Positions 7,921 to 17,204 of a DNA stretch of 64,000 nt are shown here, one piece after another. The stretch is from positions 4,464,001 through 4,528,000 of the forward strand of contig NZ_CP009281.1 of NCBI RefSeq assembly GCF_000758585.1, given 5' to 3'. Under the pieces are notes generated by a model. It was not told the origin of the DNA. It ran no database searches and was given only the letters and a program-made list of their open reading frames with translations. Made by a program: the position numbers and the translations under genes. This DNA comes from Paenibacillus sp. FSL R5-0345 (lineage in GTDB: Bacteria; Bacillota; Bacilli; Paenibacillales; Paenibacillaceae). How positions within the stretch are numbered: the first letter of the stretch is position 1; each line of letters starts with the position of its first letter.

Positions 7921-9885
7921 CTAGTGAAACGACTGCCAAAATTCTCCCTCCGTAGAGATAAGTCCCATAATTTCTGCATATGGAATTCGGAAAGTAGGAA
8001 AACCTGCAGAATAAGGAGCAATCTCATATGGTGCGAAGTAAAGATACAACGCCTCATTATCTACAAAGAAAGGCTGATCTGAGGTAATTCCTTTATACGT
8101 ATCCGGAAAAACATAAGAGTACTGAGGATCGTTTTCAATCTGCTTCCCTACGATTTTACTTAGCTTCTCCACGTATCTACTTCCTGGCTTGAACAGATCA
8201 CCCAGCTTATAGAACCTTCCGTTACGTAGATTAGTATGTGTATAGATTTTGGTAGGCATGCCGTGGGCTGCTCCAAAAGGATAACGGTAACCCGTTAACT
8301 CCAGCACTAGAAGGTTTTTGCGGAAAAAGGATACTGAAAAATCACCATTATAACTGAAATCCTGTGCTGCTCCACCATTACCAGCATCTTCAGCAAGTGA
8401 CAGCTTGCGCAGCTTATCATTTACCTCTCTTGAAACTTCTGCACTGGCAATTCCCTCAACAACCGGATAGTAGACCAAGTAATCTCTGTTCGGTTTGTAT
8501 TTTTTCTCCACAACGGAATAAGGAGGTCTCAGTGGAATGACGCCATTTTGCCTCCAAATTTGCTTGCCTTGACGGTCATAATAAGCTGTACGTTGATCTA
8601 TATCTGCTCTAATTAAGCGGCCGCTAAGAGTAAGCGTTCCGGTTCCTTGGATGACTGGAGGCTGAGCTGCTCTTTTTCCGGTTCGATCTATAAAAAATGT
8701 CTCCTTAGCATCATACACAGACGCCAGTCCGTCCTGATAATTATTCACACCAAGCAGGGTATGATTGCTCAGAATCGCTCCTGTCTCTGCATCGGCGATA
8801 ATGTAGCGTGAGCCTCGATAAGGTTGACTAGGGAATATTGGTGTTCCTATGGCTGCTCTGCCTTCACCAAGCTGCAGGACTTCATAATATTTCGCGGGGA
8901 TGATCATTCTTCCTTGTTTATCAATCAGGCCGTAGGCGTTACCATAATTCTCAGCGGTATTCACCACTGCACGCCCCTCCGAGAAAGGTAAAGCGGAAGT
9001 GAATTGCGGCTGAATTGCTACCGTACCATCCGTGTTCAAATAACCGTACTTACCGTTCACAGTCGCTTGATAAGCGAGTAGCTCCTCACCAGGACTCCCT
9101 ACGAAAGGATGATTGTACGTATGCAGAATATTGCCTTCAGGGTCGATGAGTGCATACTCCCCCTCTTTTATCTTAACCAAAACCATACCATTCATAAAAT
9201 CATTGGCGTCTACATAAATGGCAGGCAATACCTCTTTGCCTTGCGCATCTACGTACCCATATAGCGATTGACCGCCGGTTGTATTTTGTTTTGAAAATAA
9301 TGCCAATCCCTCATGCAATGAGTTCAGATAATCATAACGGGCTGAAGTCACTTCTTTACCTTTTTCATCGATAAATGTGTACCCTTTCGCATCAGACACC
9401 ACTGCGCGTCCTTCCGAAAAAGGGGCTATAAACGAGTAAATGGGCTTTACCCGCTCCCGTCCAGAGCTATCAATTAGTCCGCTACTGTTTTTTCGCTGCA
9501 CAATTGCTAACCCATTCTTCTGAAACTCCTCAGCATATTCGTATCTAGGTTCAATCTGGGCGCGACCTTCGTCATTAATATATCCCCAGAGCGTACCCTC
9601 TTTAAGATTAAAAGGCGCCGGATGTAGCCCAGTATTCCTTAAATCGTCGTCAACCCACTCTGGTAATACGTAAGGCGTCTCATATGGCTTATTGGAGTAG
9701 TCAACACGATATAATCCCGCCTCTGCTGGGATTGTGACGAATAGCTCCTCTTCCGTGCGTATGAAATCTTCATCTTGCTGTGTAATATATTCATTCCAGC
9801 CAATACCGTCCCATCTCCATACATCCGCCTGTAACGGTCCATTTTCATTCCCTTTCCCCAGCTCATTCAACCTTATTCTTAACAT
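7921..9885 (-). CDS. WG-repeat protein with C-terminal DUF4163/DUF3298-like region
   Basis: About 654 residues. Residues ~90-420 are a chain of seven or eight WG-type beta repeats (for example WGYINDEGRAQIEPRY, YGYVDAQGKEVLPAIY, YGLIDKQGRMIIPAKY), a fold of unknown role often found in surface or binding proteins. The last ~180 residues look like the DUF4163 plus DUF3298 pair found in RsiV and PdaC. The start is taken at the ATG at 9885 because AAAGGGGAGCG lies upstream; a longer frame begins at 9912. No signal peptide or membrane segment is visible, which is odd because DUF3298 proteins are usually extracellular. Monocistronic. Function unknown. Confidence 0.75.
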   Translation of the reverse strand: MLRIRLNELGKGNENGPLQADVWRWDGIGWNEYITQQDEDFIRTEEELFVTIPAEAGLYRVDYSNKPYETPYVLPEWVDDDLRNTGLHPAPFNLKEGTLWGYINDEGRAQIEPRYEYAEEFQKNGLAIVQRKNSSGLIDSSGRERVKPIYSFIAPFSEGRAVVSDAKGYTFIDEKGKEVTSARYDYLNSLHEGLALFSKQNTTGGQSLYGYVDAQGKEVLPAIYVDANDFMNGMVLVKIKEGEYALIDPEGNILHTYNHPFVGSPGEELLAYQATVNGKYGYLNTDGTVAIQPQFTSALPFSEGRAVVNTAENYGNAYGLIDKQGRMIIPAKYYEVLQLGEGRAAIGTPIFPSQPYRGSRYIIADAETGAILSNHTLLGVNNYQDGLASVYDAKETFFIDRTGKRAAQPPVIQGTGTLTLSGRLIRADIDQRTAYYDRQGKQIWRQNGVIPLRPPYSVVEKKYKPNRDYLVYYPVVEGIASAEVSREVNDKLRKLSLAEDAGNGGAAQDFSYNGDFSVSFFRKNLLVLELTGYRYPFGAAHGMPTKIYTHTNLRNGRFYKLGDLFKPGSRYVEKLSKIVGKQIENDPQYSYVFPDTYKGITSDQPFFVDNEALYLYFAPYEIAPYSAGFPTFRIPYAEIMGLISTEGEFWQSFH

Positions 9886-10255
9886 CCAGTCGCTCCCCTT
9901 TAACAAAGGCATTTGCCTATAGAATATGGGAGAATGTTGGTTTATGTGCTTTTGATATTGGTGATATGGGGTGAGTGTGCGAGACTGGTTCGCCGAGGTG
10001 GGGTGATTCGGGGTACCGGATGATCAAGTTGCGAGATTAGTATGGGGCGGGCTTTGTAGTAATGTAAGAGACATTAGGTTAGTATAGAAGCGCGATTGAG
10101 GTTCAGAGTCATGGAGAAGACTAGCACTGGTTAGCAACGAAATAGACATACCAAAAAGCATTTGCCTATTACTAGCAAACGCTTCTTCAGCCCTTTATAA
10201 GAGTAATGAAATGATCGATTTAGTTCTCAGACCTCTACACGATCATCAAACCAAG
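9886..10255. other. 370-base gap with G-rich top strand, no gene seen
   Basis: The stretch from about 9,950 to 10,130 is strongly G-rich on the plus strand (GATATGGGGTGAG, GAGGTGGGGTGATTCGGGG, ATGGGGCGGGC) with stops in all frames. It could be a decayed coding region. The right part holds the mglC terminator at 10,153-10,184. No promoter stands out. Confidence 0.4.
10153..10184 (-). terminator. Intrinsic terminator of the mgl operon
   Basis: On the minus strand AAGCGTTTGC pairs with GCAAATGCTT (one G-U pair) around a 9-base loop, followed by a T-run. It lies about 70 bases past the mglC stop. Confidence 0.8.
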
Positions 10256-11263
10256 CTACTTCTTCGAAGAGTACTTCCGCATATCAAATGCGACCGCGGC
10301 TATGATGATCAAACCTTTGATAATTAATTGATAGTACGGGCTAATACCGATAAAGGTCAGACCGTAGTTAATGAGAGTAAAGATGATAACCCCCACTAGA
10401 ACACCCGGTACAGTACCGATACCCCCGGTTGTAGATACACCACCCACTACGCAAGCTGCAATGGCATCAAGCTCATACATGTTACCGTAGTTATTTGTTG
10501 CTCCACCTGTTCTAGCAGCTTCCAGAACACCTGCCAGACCATAAAGGGCACCAGCAATTGCATAGATATAAATCAGATTCTTGGAAACATCGATACCGGA
10601 TACTTTAGCTGCCTGCATATTTCCGCCAATCGCATACATGTTCTTACCCAGCTTGGTTTTATTGAATACCACCCACACAATGGCGGCGACCCCCAAGGCT
10701 ATCAGCACGATATACGGAATTGAATATTGGCCGCTTCCTATAAAGCCAGAACCGATTTTAGTGAAATCAGGACGCAGACCGCCAATCGGCTGAGATTGGT
10801 TAGGGTCCATATCGAAGTACAGTGAGTTTAAACCATAAACGATAACCATCGTGCCTAGTGTTGCTATAAACGGGGGAACATGCAGTTTGGAAACGACAAT
10901 ACCGTTTATGAGTCCGCAGAGAAGACCAGCTATAATAGCTATAAGGATTGGAAGCCATACTTGCACCTGCGGCAGATCAGGGAAAAAGCGCCGGGAATAG
11001 TCCGGAATTTGCAGCATGGAGGCAGAGATAACTGCCGTGAAACCAACCACACGCCCAGCAGACAAGTCAGTACCTGCCGTAATAAGGATAAAGGCAACAC
11101 CAAGCGCGATAATAATCCGCGTGGACGATTGGATTAATATGTCACGTAAAGTATTTACAGAGATAAAGGCCGGTTCGTATAAAGCAATACCCATAATCAG
11201 AAGTACCAATACAATATAAATGGCATTTTGCGTAATAAAGGTTTGAGTTCTTTTAACGTTCAT
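10256..11263 (-). CDS. mglC: Galactose/methyl-galactoside-type ABC importer, permease
   Basis: 335 residues with about 10 hydrophobic segments, a BPD_transp_2 family permease of the sugar RbsC/MglC kind. Diagnostic stretches include ITAGTDLSAGRVVGFTAV, VPPFIATLGTMVIVYGL and a YELDAIAACVVGG segment that is highly conserved in MglC. It forms the membrane channel for MglA/MglB. Good ribosome site AAGGAGG before the ATG at 11263. It is the last gene of the operon, 93 bases after mglA. Galactose specificity is inferred from resemblance to MglC rather than RbsC or XylH. Confidence 0.9.
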   Translation of the reverse strand: MNVKRTQTFITQNAIYIVLVLLIMGIALYEPAFISVNTLRDILIQSSTRIIIALGVAFILITAGTDLSAGRVVGFTAVISASMLQIPDYSRRFFPDLPQVQVWLPILIAIIAGLLCGLINGIVVSKLHVPPFIATLGTMVIVYGLNSLYFDMDPNQSQPIGGLRPDFTKIGSGFIGSGQYSIPYIVLIALGVAAIVWVVFNKTKLGKNMYAIGGNMQAAKVSGIDVSKNLIYIYAIAGALYGLAGVLEAARTGGATNNYGNMYELDAIAACVVGGVSTTGGIGTVPGVLVGVIIFTLINYGLTFIGISPYYQLIIKGLIIIAAVAFDMRKYSSKK

Positions 11264-11289
11264 TAGTAGTGTTCCTCCTTAAAGTTACG

Positions 11290-11340
11290 CGAAGAGTAGC
11301 TCTCTTCGTAAACCAAATCTAGTTTCGCCTAGCAAAACTA
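11290..11340. other. Two short hairpins in the mglA-mglC gap
   Basis: CGAAGAG (11290) pairs with CTCTTCG (11308), and TAGTTT (11320) pairs with AAACTA (11340). Neither has a downstream U-run, so they are more likely mRNA-stability or processing elements than terminators. Confidence 0.4.
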
Positions 11341-11356
11341 TCAGTACATTCCTATC

Positions 11357-12868
11357 CTAATGCTGTGCAGCGAGACGCATAACTTCGGTTTCCGTAGCTT
11401 GCTCGCCTTCTAGTATACCGGTGAGTCTACCTTCCGACATGACCATTACGCGGTCAGACATTCCGAGCAGCTCCGGCATTTCAGAGGAGATCATAATGAT
11501 ACTCTTCCCTTGCTGGGCTAGGTCGGTAATAATGGAGTAAATCTCGAATTTAGCCCCTACGTCGATACCACGAGTCGGCTCGTCCAGAAGCAGGATTTCG
11601 GGCTCAGTCAGCAGCCATCTGGCAAGTAACACCTTTTGCTGATTCCCACCGGAAAGATTCATGATTAGCGTTTTGGTTGTTGGCGTTTTGGTACGTAATT
11701 TTTCAATCATTTTATCGACTTCCACTTTCTTCTTTTTTCCATCTAGTAAAAGAAGAAGCTTCTGGTAACGATGTAGATTAGCGATGGCACCATTCTCATG
11801 AACAGACAAAACTGGAAATATGCCTGTTACACGACGCTCTTCGGTAAGCAGAGCCATTCCATGTTTCTTAGCATCCTTCGGAGAATTGATATTAACCTTC
11901 TTGCCTTTAATAGAGATCGTTCCGGATTTCAAGGCTCGCAGACCGAACAATGCCTCAATAACCTCGGTTCTCTGGGCACCTACCAGACCACCAATCCCTA
12001 GGACCTCACCTCGTCTTAATTCAAAAGATACATCTTTAAAGGATCTTTCCTCCGGAGAGGTTAACCCTTCTACCTTCATGTATACTTCCCCAGGTACGTT
12101 AGAACGTTCTGGGAATCGATTCGTTAAATCGCGACCCACCATTTTGGAAATGATTAGATCTGTAGTTAATTCCTCCGCTGGCCAAGTACCAATTTTTTTA
12201 CCGTCACGCATAATAGTAACTTCGTCAGAGATTGCAAGAATCTCTTCCATTTTGTGAGATATATAGATAATAGCTACGCCTCTACTTCTGAGGTCCCGTA
12301 TGATCCGGAATAAATGTTCCACCTCCACACTGGTTAAGGAAGAAGTGGGTTCATCCATTACAATAACTCGGGAGTGAAAAGAGACAGCCTTCGCAATTTC
12401 AATGGATTGGATTTTGGATACAGACAGCTTACCCACTAAAGTCTCAGGATTCAGATCGATATCCAGATCTTTAAACAAATTTTCCGTGTCAGTGTACATT
12501 TTCTTATGGTCGATAAACTGAATCGGTCCGATTCCCTTCGTTGGAAAACGTCCTAGCCAGATATTCTCCATAACACTTCGGAACGGCACGGGGTGCAGCT
12601 CCTGGTGAATCATTGAGATACCGCTTTTTAACGCATCATTGGAACTGCTGATGGAAGCCTTCTCACCATCCAAAAAAATCTCACCGGCATCCGGTGAATA
12701 AATACCAAAAAGGCATTTCATGAGTGTGGACTTACCTGCGCCGTTCTCGCCCATAAGTGCATGAACCGAACCCGGTCTGACCTTTAAACTAACATCATCC
12801 AGCGCTTTGACGCCGGGGAATTCTTTAGTAATATTGTTCATCTCCAGCAAAAACTCAGCTTTTTCCAT
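11357..12868 (-). CDS. mglA: Galactose/methyl-galactoside-type ABC importer, double ATPase
   Basis: 503 residues with two nucleotide-binding domains in tandem, as in MglA/RbsA/XylG. The first has a full Walker A (GENGAGKST), Walker B VIVMDEPTSSLT and a degenerate signature LSVSKIQSIEIAKA. The second has a degenerate P-loop GLVGAQRTE but an intact signature LSGGNQQKVLLARWL and Walker B LLLDEPTRGIDVGAK. This asymmetry is normal for the family. GGGGG precedes the ATG at 12868. It energises import of the sugar delivered by MglB. Confidence 0.93.
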   Translation of the reverse strand: MEKAEFLLEMNNITKEFPGVKALDDVSLKVRPGSVHALMGENGAGKSTLMKCLFGIYSPDAGEIFLDGEKASISSSNDALKSGISMIHQELHPVPFRSVMENIWLGRFPTKGIGPIQFIDHKKMYTDTENLFKDLDIDLNPETLVGKLSVSKIQSIEIAKAVSFHSRVIVMDEPTSSLTSVEVEHLFRIIRDLRSRGVAIIYISHKMEEILAISDEVTIMRDGKKIGTWPAEELTTDLIISKMVGRDLTNRFPERSNVPGEVYMKVEGLTSPEERSFKDVSFELRRGEVLGIGGLVGAQRTEVIEALFGLRALKSGTISIKGKKVNINSPKDAKKHGMALLTEERRVTGIFPVLSVHENGAIANLHRYQKLLLLLDGKKKKVEVDKMIEKLRTKTPTTKTLIMNLSGGNQQKVLLARWLLTEPEILLLDEPTRGIDVGAKFEIYSIITDLAQQGKSIIMISSEMPELLGMSDRVMVMSEGRLTGILEGEQATETEVMRLAAQH

Positions 12869-12947
12869 GTTGTTACGCCCCCTACGCTTTTTTTCTTTTT
12901 TATGAGAGGCACAGCGGTTCCATCCTGTTCCCTGCCTAAAAGAAATA

Positions 12948-12972
12948 CCGAGGAGCGGTTATCCGCTCCCCG
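12948..12972 (-). terminator. Hairpin between mglB and mglA (partial terminator)
   Basis: On the minus strand CGGGGAGCGG-ATAA-CCGCTCCTCG is followed by TATTTCTTTT. A leaky terminator or 3'-end stabiliser here would keep the binding protein in excess over the membrane parts, as known for other sugar importer operons. The effect is inference. Confidence 0.65.
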
Positions 12973-13012
12973 TGCTGTCATATAATCATGAATAACGCTG
13001 TAGCCGAGGTAA

Positions 13013-14095
13013 TTACTTAGCGTCAGCTATGTTGTCTTTCGTAATCTTTTTGTAGGATATCCATACGTATTGGTTGTCAGTGATATCAAAACCTACATTG
13101 TCTTTCGTAGGTGTTTCACCTTTAGCAAGCAAAGCAGCAACTGTGATAGCAGCTTTACCTTGGTTATTCGCATCGTTCAGCACCGTACCGAGCATTGTTC
13201 CATCTTCCAGCGCTTGAATCGCAGGAGCAGTTGCGTCTACACCTACTACCGGCATAAATTTGTCACCCGTGAAGTAGCCTGAAGCTTTTAGAGCTTCGAT
13301 TGCACCGAGGGCCATATCGTCGTTATTAGCAAGAACAGCTTCGATTTTATCGCCGTGGGAGCCAAGGAATGCAGCCATTTTTTCTTGTCCTTTTACGCGA
13401 TCCCACATTGCTGTATCTTCAGCCAGTTTCTCCACCTTGATTCCTGCATCTTCGATAGCTTGGATAGAGTAAGTAGTACGAAGCTCAGCATCTTGGTGTC
13501 CTGGTTCACCTTTTAGCATTACATATTGGAGAACACCGTCGCCGTTCTTATCTGCTTCAGGATGTGCTTTCCAGTAGTCAACAATCAGTTGGCCGGACAT
13601 TGTGCCGGATTCTTCTGCTTTAGCACCTACATAATAAACTTTATCCCATTTTTTCATATCTTCAGGAAGCGGTTCACGGTTCAGGAATACTACCGGAATG
13701 TTAGCTGTTTTAGCTTTTTCGATAATGACGCCAGCAGCTGTACGGTCAACTGGGTTAATCAGCATCCCGTTATATTTTTTAGTGATGAATAAGTCAACCT
13801 TGTCATTTTGTGTTGGCTGTGAATTTTGGCTATCTACGATATCTACTGTAGCAATGCCTTTAGCAGCACTATCGATGGCGTTACGAACACCTGTCATAAA
13901 GGTATCGTCAAATTTGTAAATGGCGACCCCAACTTTAGGAGTTTCTGTTGTAGTACCTGAGTTCTCAGTCTTTGGAGCATTAGTAGCCTTATCATTGCCT
14001 GCAGCACTATTAGTAGTATTGTTGTTGCCACCACAGCCTGTCAGAGCAGCACCCAGTAAAGCACTAGCTAATAGCACGGAAGTGATTTTTTTCAT
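13013..14095 (-). CDS. mglB: Galactose/glucose-type sugar-binding lipoprotein
   Basis: 360 residues. Lipoprotein signal with lipobox LTGC at about residue 21 and an Asn/Thr-rich tether, then a Peripla_BP_4 domain. Features shared with MglB: early FDDTFM, the NPVDRTAAG and FLNREPLP segments, an EF-hand-like DKNGDGVLQY loop matching the calcium site of MglB, NNDDMALGAIEAL, and VGVDATAPAIQAL. It captures the sugar outside the membrane and hands it to MglC. Good GGAGG site before the ATG. A cre-like site lies about 80 bases upstream, suggesting CcpA repression when preferred sugars are present. Confidence 0.92.
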   Translation of the reverse strand: MKKITSVLLASALLGAALTGCGGNNNTTNSAAGNDKATNAPKTENSGTTTETPKVGVAIYKFDDTFMTGVRNAIDSAAKGIATVDIVDSQNSQPTQNDKVDLFITKKYNGMLINPVDRTAAGVIIEKAKTANIPVVFLNREPLPEDMKKWDKVYYVGAKAEESGTMSGQLIVDYWKAHPEADKNGDGVLQYVMLKGEPGHQDAELRTTYSIQAIEDAGIKVEKLAEDTAMWDRVKGQEKMAAFLGSHGDKIEAVLANNDDMALGAIEALKASGYFTGDKFMPVVGVDATAPAIQALEDGTMLGTVLNDANNQGKAAITVAALLAKGETPTKDNVGFDITDNQYVWISYKKITKDNIADAK

Positions 14096-14172
14096 TATTC
14101 ATTGACCTCCTATTTATACTTCTTTTTTGTTTGCCCCTGATCGTCTCGGGTACATCCATATTATGCCTCACC

Positions 14173-14186
14173 TGAAAACGCTTGCG
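14173..14186. promoter_or_regulatory. Candidate cre (CcpA) site before mglB
   Basis: TGAAAACGCTTGCG fits the quasi-palindromic cre consensus at 12 of 14 positions. It sits 78-91 bases upstream of the mglB start, where CcpA binding would block transcription of the importer genes. A weak CATAAT-like -10 lies just downstream on the minus strand. Confidence 0.6.
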
Positions 14187-14233
14187 AATATAAAATCCTA
14201 CTCATTAATATAAAAATTCTAATGAACCCGTAA

Positions 14234-14282
14234 AGAAATATAAGGATGATTTTCATTAAAAATTTATACTTTCTTATATTCT
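14234..14282. repeat. Dispersed palindromic repeat, copy C (short form)
   Basis: Facing arms AGAAATATAAGG and TATACTTTCTTATATTCT separated by about 20 bases, matching the arm portion of the copies at 3,619 and 24,818 but lacking the CGTCCTTA hairpin part. Confidence 0.6.
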
Positions 14283-14324
14283 AAAAAAAAACGAATACCG
14301 CCCCATTCAAGGATGGTATCCGTT
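14283..14324 (-). terminator. Intrinsic terminator after the sensor sugar-binding gene
   Basis: On the minus strand ACGGATACC pairs with GGTATTCGT with an inner CC/GG pairing, followed by eight or nine T. It separates the regulator/sensor genes from mglB, so mglBAC probably has its own promoter. Confidence 0.85.
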
Positions 14325-14353
14325 TCACGAATCGTATATGCTCAAAATAGCTC

Positions 14354-15376
14354 CTATCTAACGAACGGAAATAACAGTTTTTGATTCTCAGGCCACAACA
14401 TATTGTCCAAATCAATTAGTTTTGTTCCTGTATCTACACGTTCTGGTACATCGATTCCTTCGATCACTTCAACAGCATGTTTTACAGCTAAATACCCGTT
14501 ACTAAAAGGGTTTTGGATGACGGTTGCTTGAACTGTACCATCCTGCAGCAATTCCATCATGGAGGGGGAGCTATCAAAGGCAACCATTTTAATATTTTGC
14601 AGCCCCCGACTTTGGATCGCCATTGCCGCACCCTGTGAAGCAGTTTCATTCAGACTCGCAATTCCCCGCAAATTCGGGTGCTTCAGCAGCATTAGCTGCG
14701 TAAGTTCTTCTGCATCCTTAATGCTGGAGGTCGTGTATGAAATCTCAACCACCTGTATGTTTGGATAACGGGCCGTATAATTTAAGAATCCCTTCTCCCG
14801 TTCCTCTGCGTCTCTAGCACCATATTCAATTCCGCTGGAAGAATCCTGTTTCTCACGCTGAGTTGAATTGGTGAAATTAATAATGCCCACCTCGCCGTAT
14901 CCTTTCAACAGCTTGATCAATCTTTCTGCAGATTTTTGACCCGCTTCATAGCCGTTCGAGCCAATATATGTCCTTACTCTTGCTGAACCTACTTCCGCAT
15001 CTACGGATATGACAGGGATTTTGGTATAAGCCGCCTGATCTACAACCTGTGCAAGCCCCATATAACTACTTGCAGCTAAAATAATCACATCTGCTTTTTC
15101 ATTAATAGAGTCCTGCACCATTTTCACCTGTTCTGTGATGTCACTCTCAGAGTCCGGAGCTTTGAAGGTTAATTTCACGTTGAATTCCTGCGCTGCAGCT
15201 TCTGCCCCCAATTTAACCGTATTCCAGTAGTCACCCCTGTTCATTTTCACAATGAGATGAATATTACGGGTCTTATTTGTATTGATGTAATTGGGCGCTG
15301 AATTAAAACAAGAAGAAACCGTAGTCCATAACACCACACACATTAACAAGGTTAGCCAAAAACGAAAGGTTTTCAT
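14354..15376 (-). CDS. Sugar-binding lipoprotein, probable sensor component
   Basis: 340 residues, Peripla_BP_4 family. N-terminal hydrophobic signal ending in SSC (probable lipidation) and then a ribose/galactose-type binding fold with ILAASSYMGLAQVVDQA, PVISVDAEVGSARVRTYIG, LRGIASLNETASQGAAMA and MVAFDSSPSMMELL. Its ATG overlaps the histidine-kinase stop (ATGA), so the two are made together. A binding protein made with a kinase rather than with an importer is expected to report ligand to the kinase, as XylFII does for LytS in Clostridium. That role is inference from gene order. Confidence 0.85.
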   Translation of the reverse strand: MKTFRFWLTLLMCVVLWTTVSSCFNSAPNYINTNKTRNIHLIVKMNRGDYWNTVKLGAEAAAQEFNVKLTFKAPDSESDITEQVKMVQDSINEKADVIILAASSYMGLAQVVDQAAYTKIPVISVDAEVGSARVRTYIGSNGYEAGQKSAERLIKLLKGYGEVGIINFTNSTQREKQDSSSGIEYGARDAEEREKGFLNYTARYPNIQVVEISYTTSSIKDAEELTQLMLLKHPNLRGIASLNETASQGAAMAIQSRGLQNIKMVAFDSSPSMMELLQDGTVQATVIQNPFSNGYLAVKHAVEVIEGIDVPERVDTGTKLIDLDNMLWPENQKLLFPFVR

Positions 15377-17202
15377 GACGATGTCTCATCCTCCTTAAGC
15401 CCTTCATTGCCTTCGCCTTTTGCGAGTGCCGGAAAGATAAGGGTAACCGTAGTGCCTTCTTCAATTTCACTTTCAAAAGAAAGACCATATTCTCGGCCAT
15501 AGTACAGCTCAATCCGCTCGTTCACATTTCTTACGCCTACCCCGGAACCGCTCATACTTTTACTGCCACCTGTCAAAATAACCTTCATAGTCTCCTTGGA
15601 CATTCCTAGTCCATTATCACTAATCCGTATGATGACAAGATTGTCCTTCAGTTCCGCTTGGATAGAGATAAAACCTTCATCAGGCATCATTTCTATTCCG
15701 TGATACAAGGCATTCTCTACAATCGGCTGCAAAATCAGCTTAATCGTCTGACACTGCAGCACTTCATCCTGCGCGATGATCTCATAGCGGAACTTATTTT
15801 TGAAACGGAAGCTTTGTATGACGAGATAATGACGAATATGATCCAGCTCTTCCTGTACGGTAATCATATTATTGCCTTTGCTTAGGCTTATACGGAAAAA
15901 CTTCGATAAGGACTGAATCATTGTGACGACTTCCTCCGTCTTACCACGCTCAGCAAGCCGGATCACAGAGTTCAAGGTATTGTACAAGAAGTGTGGATTA
16001 ATCTGGGATTGCAGGACTTCAAGCTCACCCTTGCGTTTCGTTTCTTGTTCATAAATAATTTGATCCATCAATTGACGGATTCGCTGCAGCATGAGGTTAA
16101 ACCGTTTGGACAACTGCTCTACCTCATACGCACCGCTCACATCGATTCGAGTATTAAGATCCCCTTCGCCTACCTGCTGAAGTGTCCGTTCCAGCTTACG
16201 GATCGGGCGGGCAATTCGCGCAGATAAAAAGACAGATACGATAATTACACATAAAATAACTACCGCTAGGAACCAGGATAAAAAGGTGTTCAGATCTCGC
16301 TTGGTGGTTACTATCTCGTCATAATAAGCAACTCCGACTATTTTCCATCCGGTCTGTTCCAGCGTACGCACTGTGATAAAACGTTTTTCACCTGTAGACT
16401 CATCCAAATAGCTACGGTAAGCATATTCCAGTACCGGCTCCACATTCTCATACTTTAAGCCAGCATAAATAAGCTGCTGCTGCGGATGATACACAATGTT
16501 GCCTAATTGATCGAGGATGTAAGCGTATCCTCTTTTACCAAGCTTAACCTGCTTGCTCAGCTCATCTATGGTGCGAAAGTTAAAATCCATCAGCAGGATA
16601 CCCGTTTTTAATACTCCCTTTTCCTGATATTGAATGAGTTTACTGATCGACACGACCCATATGTATTGACCTTTAAACAAATTCTGAATATGGGGCGCTG
16701 AATAAGAGATCTCAGACGTTCTTTTGGCCGTAGTAAACCAACTCTGGGTTTCTAACTGTGTGTTGCTGCGCAACTTCTGTCCTGCTGTGCCCACAACGTA
16801 TTTCCCCTGTGGTGTAAAAACTGCTGCAGAAACAAGATCCTCTCTACTTCCCATTAACATAGCCATTCTTTCCATCAGTAAAGCCGAGTCCACGGAGGGA
16901 CTATTCGTTATTTGATCTTCTGCGGTTTCAAAAATATTCCGCATCCCTTTAACATAAAGCTCCAGATTGTAGTTCACTTGCTCAATAATCTGCTGCATAT
17001 TCATATTGGCATTCTCTTCTGCTGTCTTCGCAAACTTGTTATACAGCATAAGGCTGACAACGACGGCTACAAGTACGGCGACAGATGTAAAAGTGAGCGT
17101 AATCGTCACTTGAATGCTCCGCAGCTTGGAGGACAATCGACGTTTCCCTCCTTTTGGATGCTGCGGCCGCAGTCGAAAAGAATAGGACTTTTCTTGCCGC
17201 AT
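15373..17202 (-). CDS. Sensor histidine kinase, YesM/LytS type
   Basis: 609 residues. Cytoplasmic basic N-terminus, transmembrane segment near residues 30-55, an extracellular dCache-like domain (~60-310, with SWFTTAKRTSEISYSAPH and GYAYILDQLGNIVYHP), second transmembrane segment near 315-340, a HAMP linker, then a His_kinase domain with the phospho-acceptor in QSQINPHFLYNTLNSV and a HATPase domain with N-box QPIVENALYHGI and G-box DNGLGMS/GSGVGVRNV. GGAGGG before the ATG overlaps the stop of the response-regulator gene 2 bases upstream. It should pass phosphate to that regulator. Confidence 0.93.
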   Translation of the reverse strand: MRQEKSYSFRLRPQHPKGGKRRLSSKLRSIQVTITLTFTSVAVLVAVVVSLMLYNKFAKTAEENANMNMQQIIEQVNYNLELYVKGMRNIFETAEDQITNSPSVDSALLMERMAMLMGSREDLVSAAVFTPQGKYVVGTAGQKLRSNTQLETQSWFTTAKRTSEISYSAPHIQNLFKGQYIWVVSISKLIQYQEKGVLKTGILLMDFNFRTIDELSKQVKLGKRGYAYILDQLGNIVYHPQQQLIYAGLKYENVEPVLEYAYRSYLDESTGEKRFITVRTLEQTGWKIVGVAYYDEIVTTKRDLNTFLSWFLAVVILCVIIVSVFLSARIARPIRKLERTLQQVGEGDLNTRIDVSGAYEVEQLSKRFNLMLQRIRQLMDQIIYEQETKRKGELEVLQSQINPHFLYNTLNSVIRLAERGKTEEVVTMIQSLSKFFRISLSKGNNMITVQEELDHIRHYLVIQSFRFKNKFRYEIIAQDEVLQCQTIKLILQPIVENALYHGIEMMPDEGFISIQAELKDNLVIIRISDNGLGMSKETMKVILTGGSKSMSGSGVGVRNVNERIELYYGREYGLSFESEIEEGTTVTLIFPALAKGEGNEGLKEDETSS

Positions 17203-17204
17203 GG

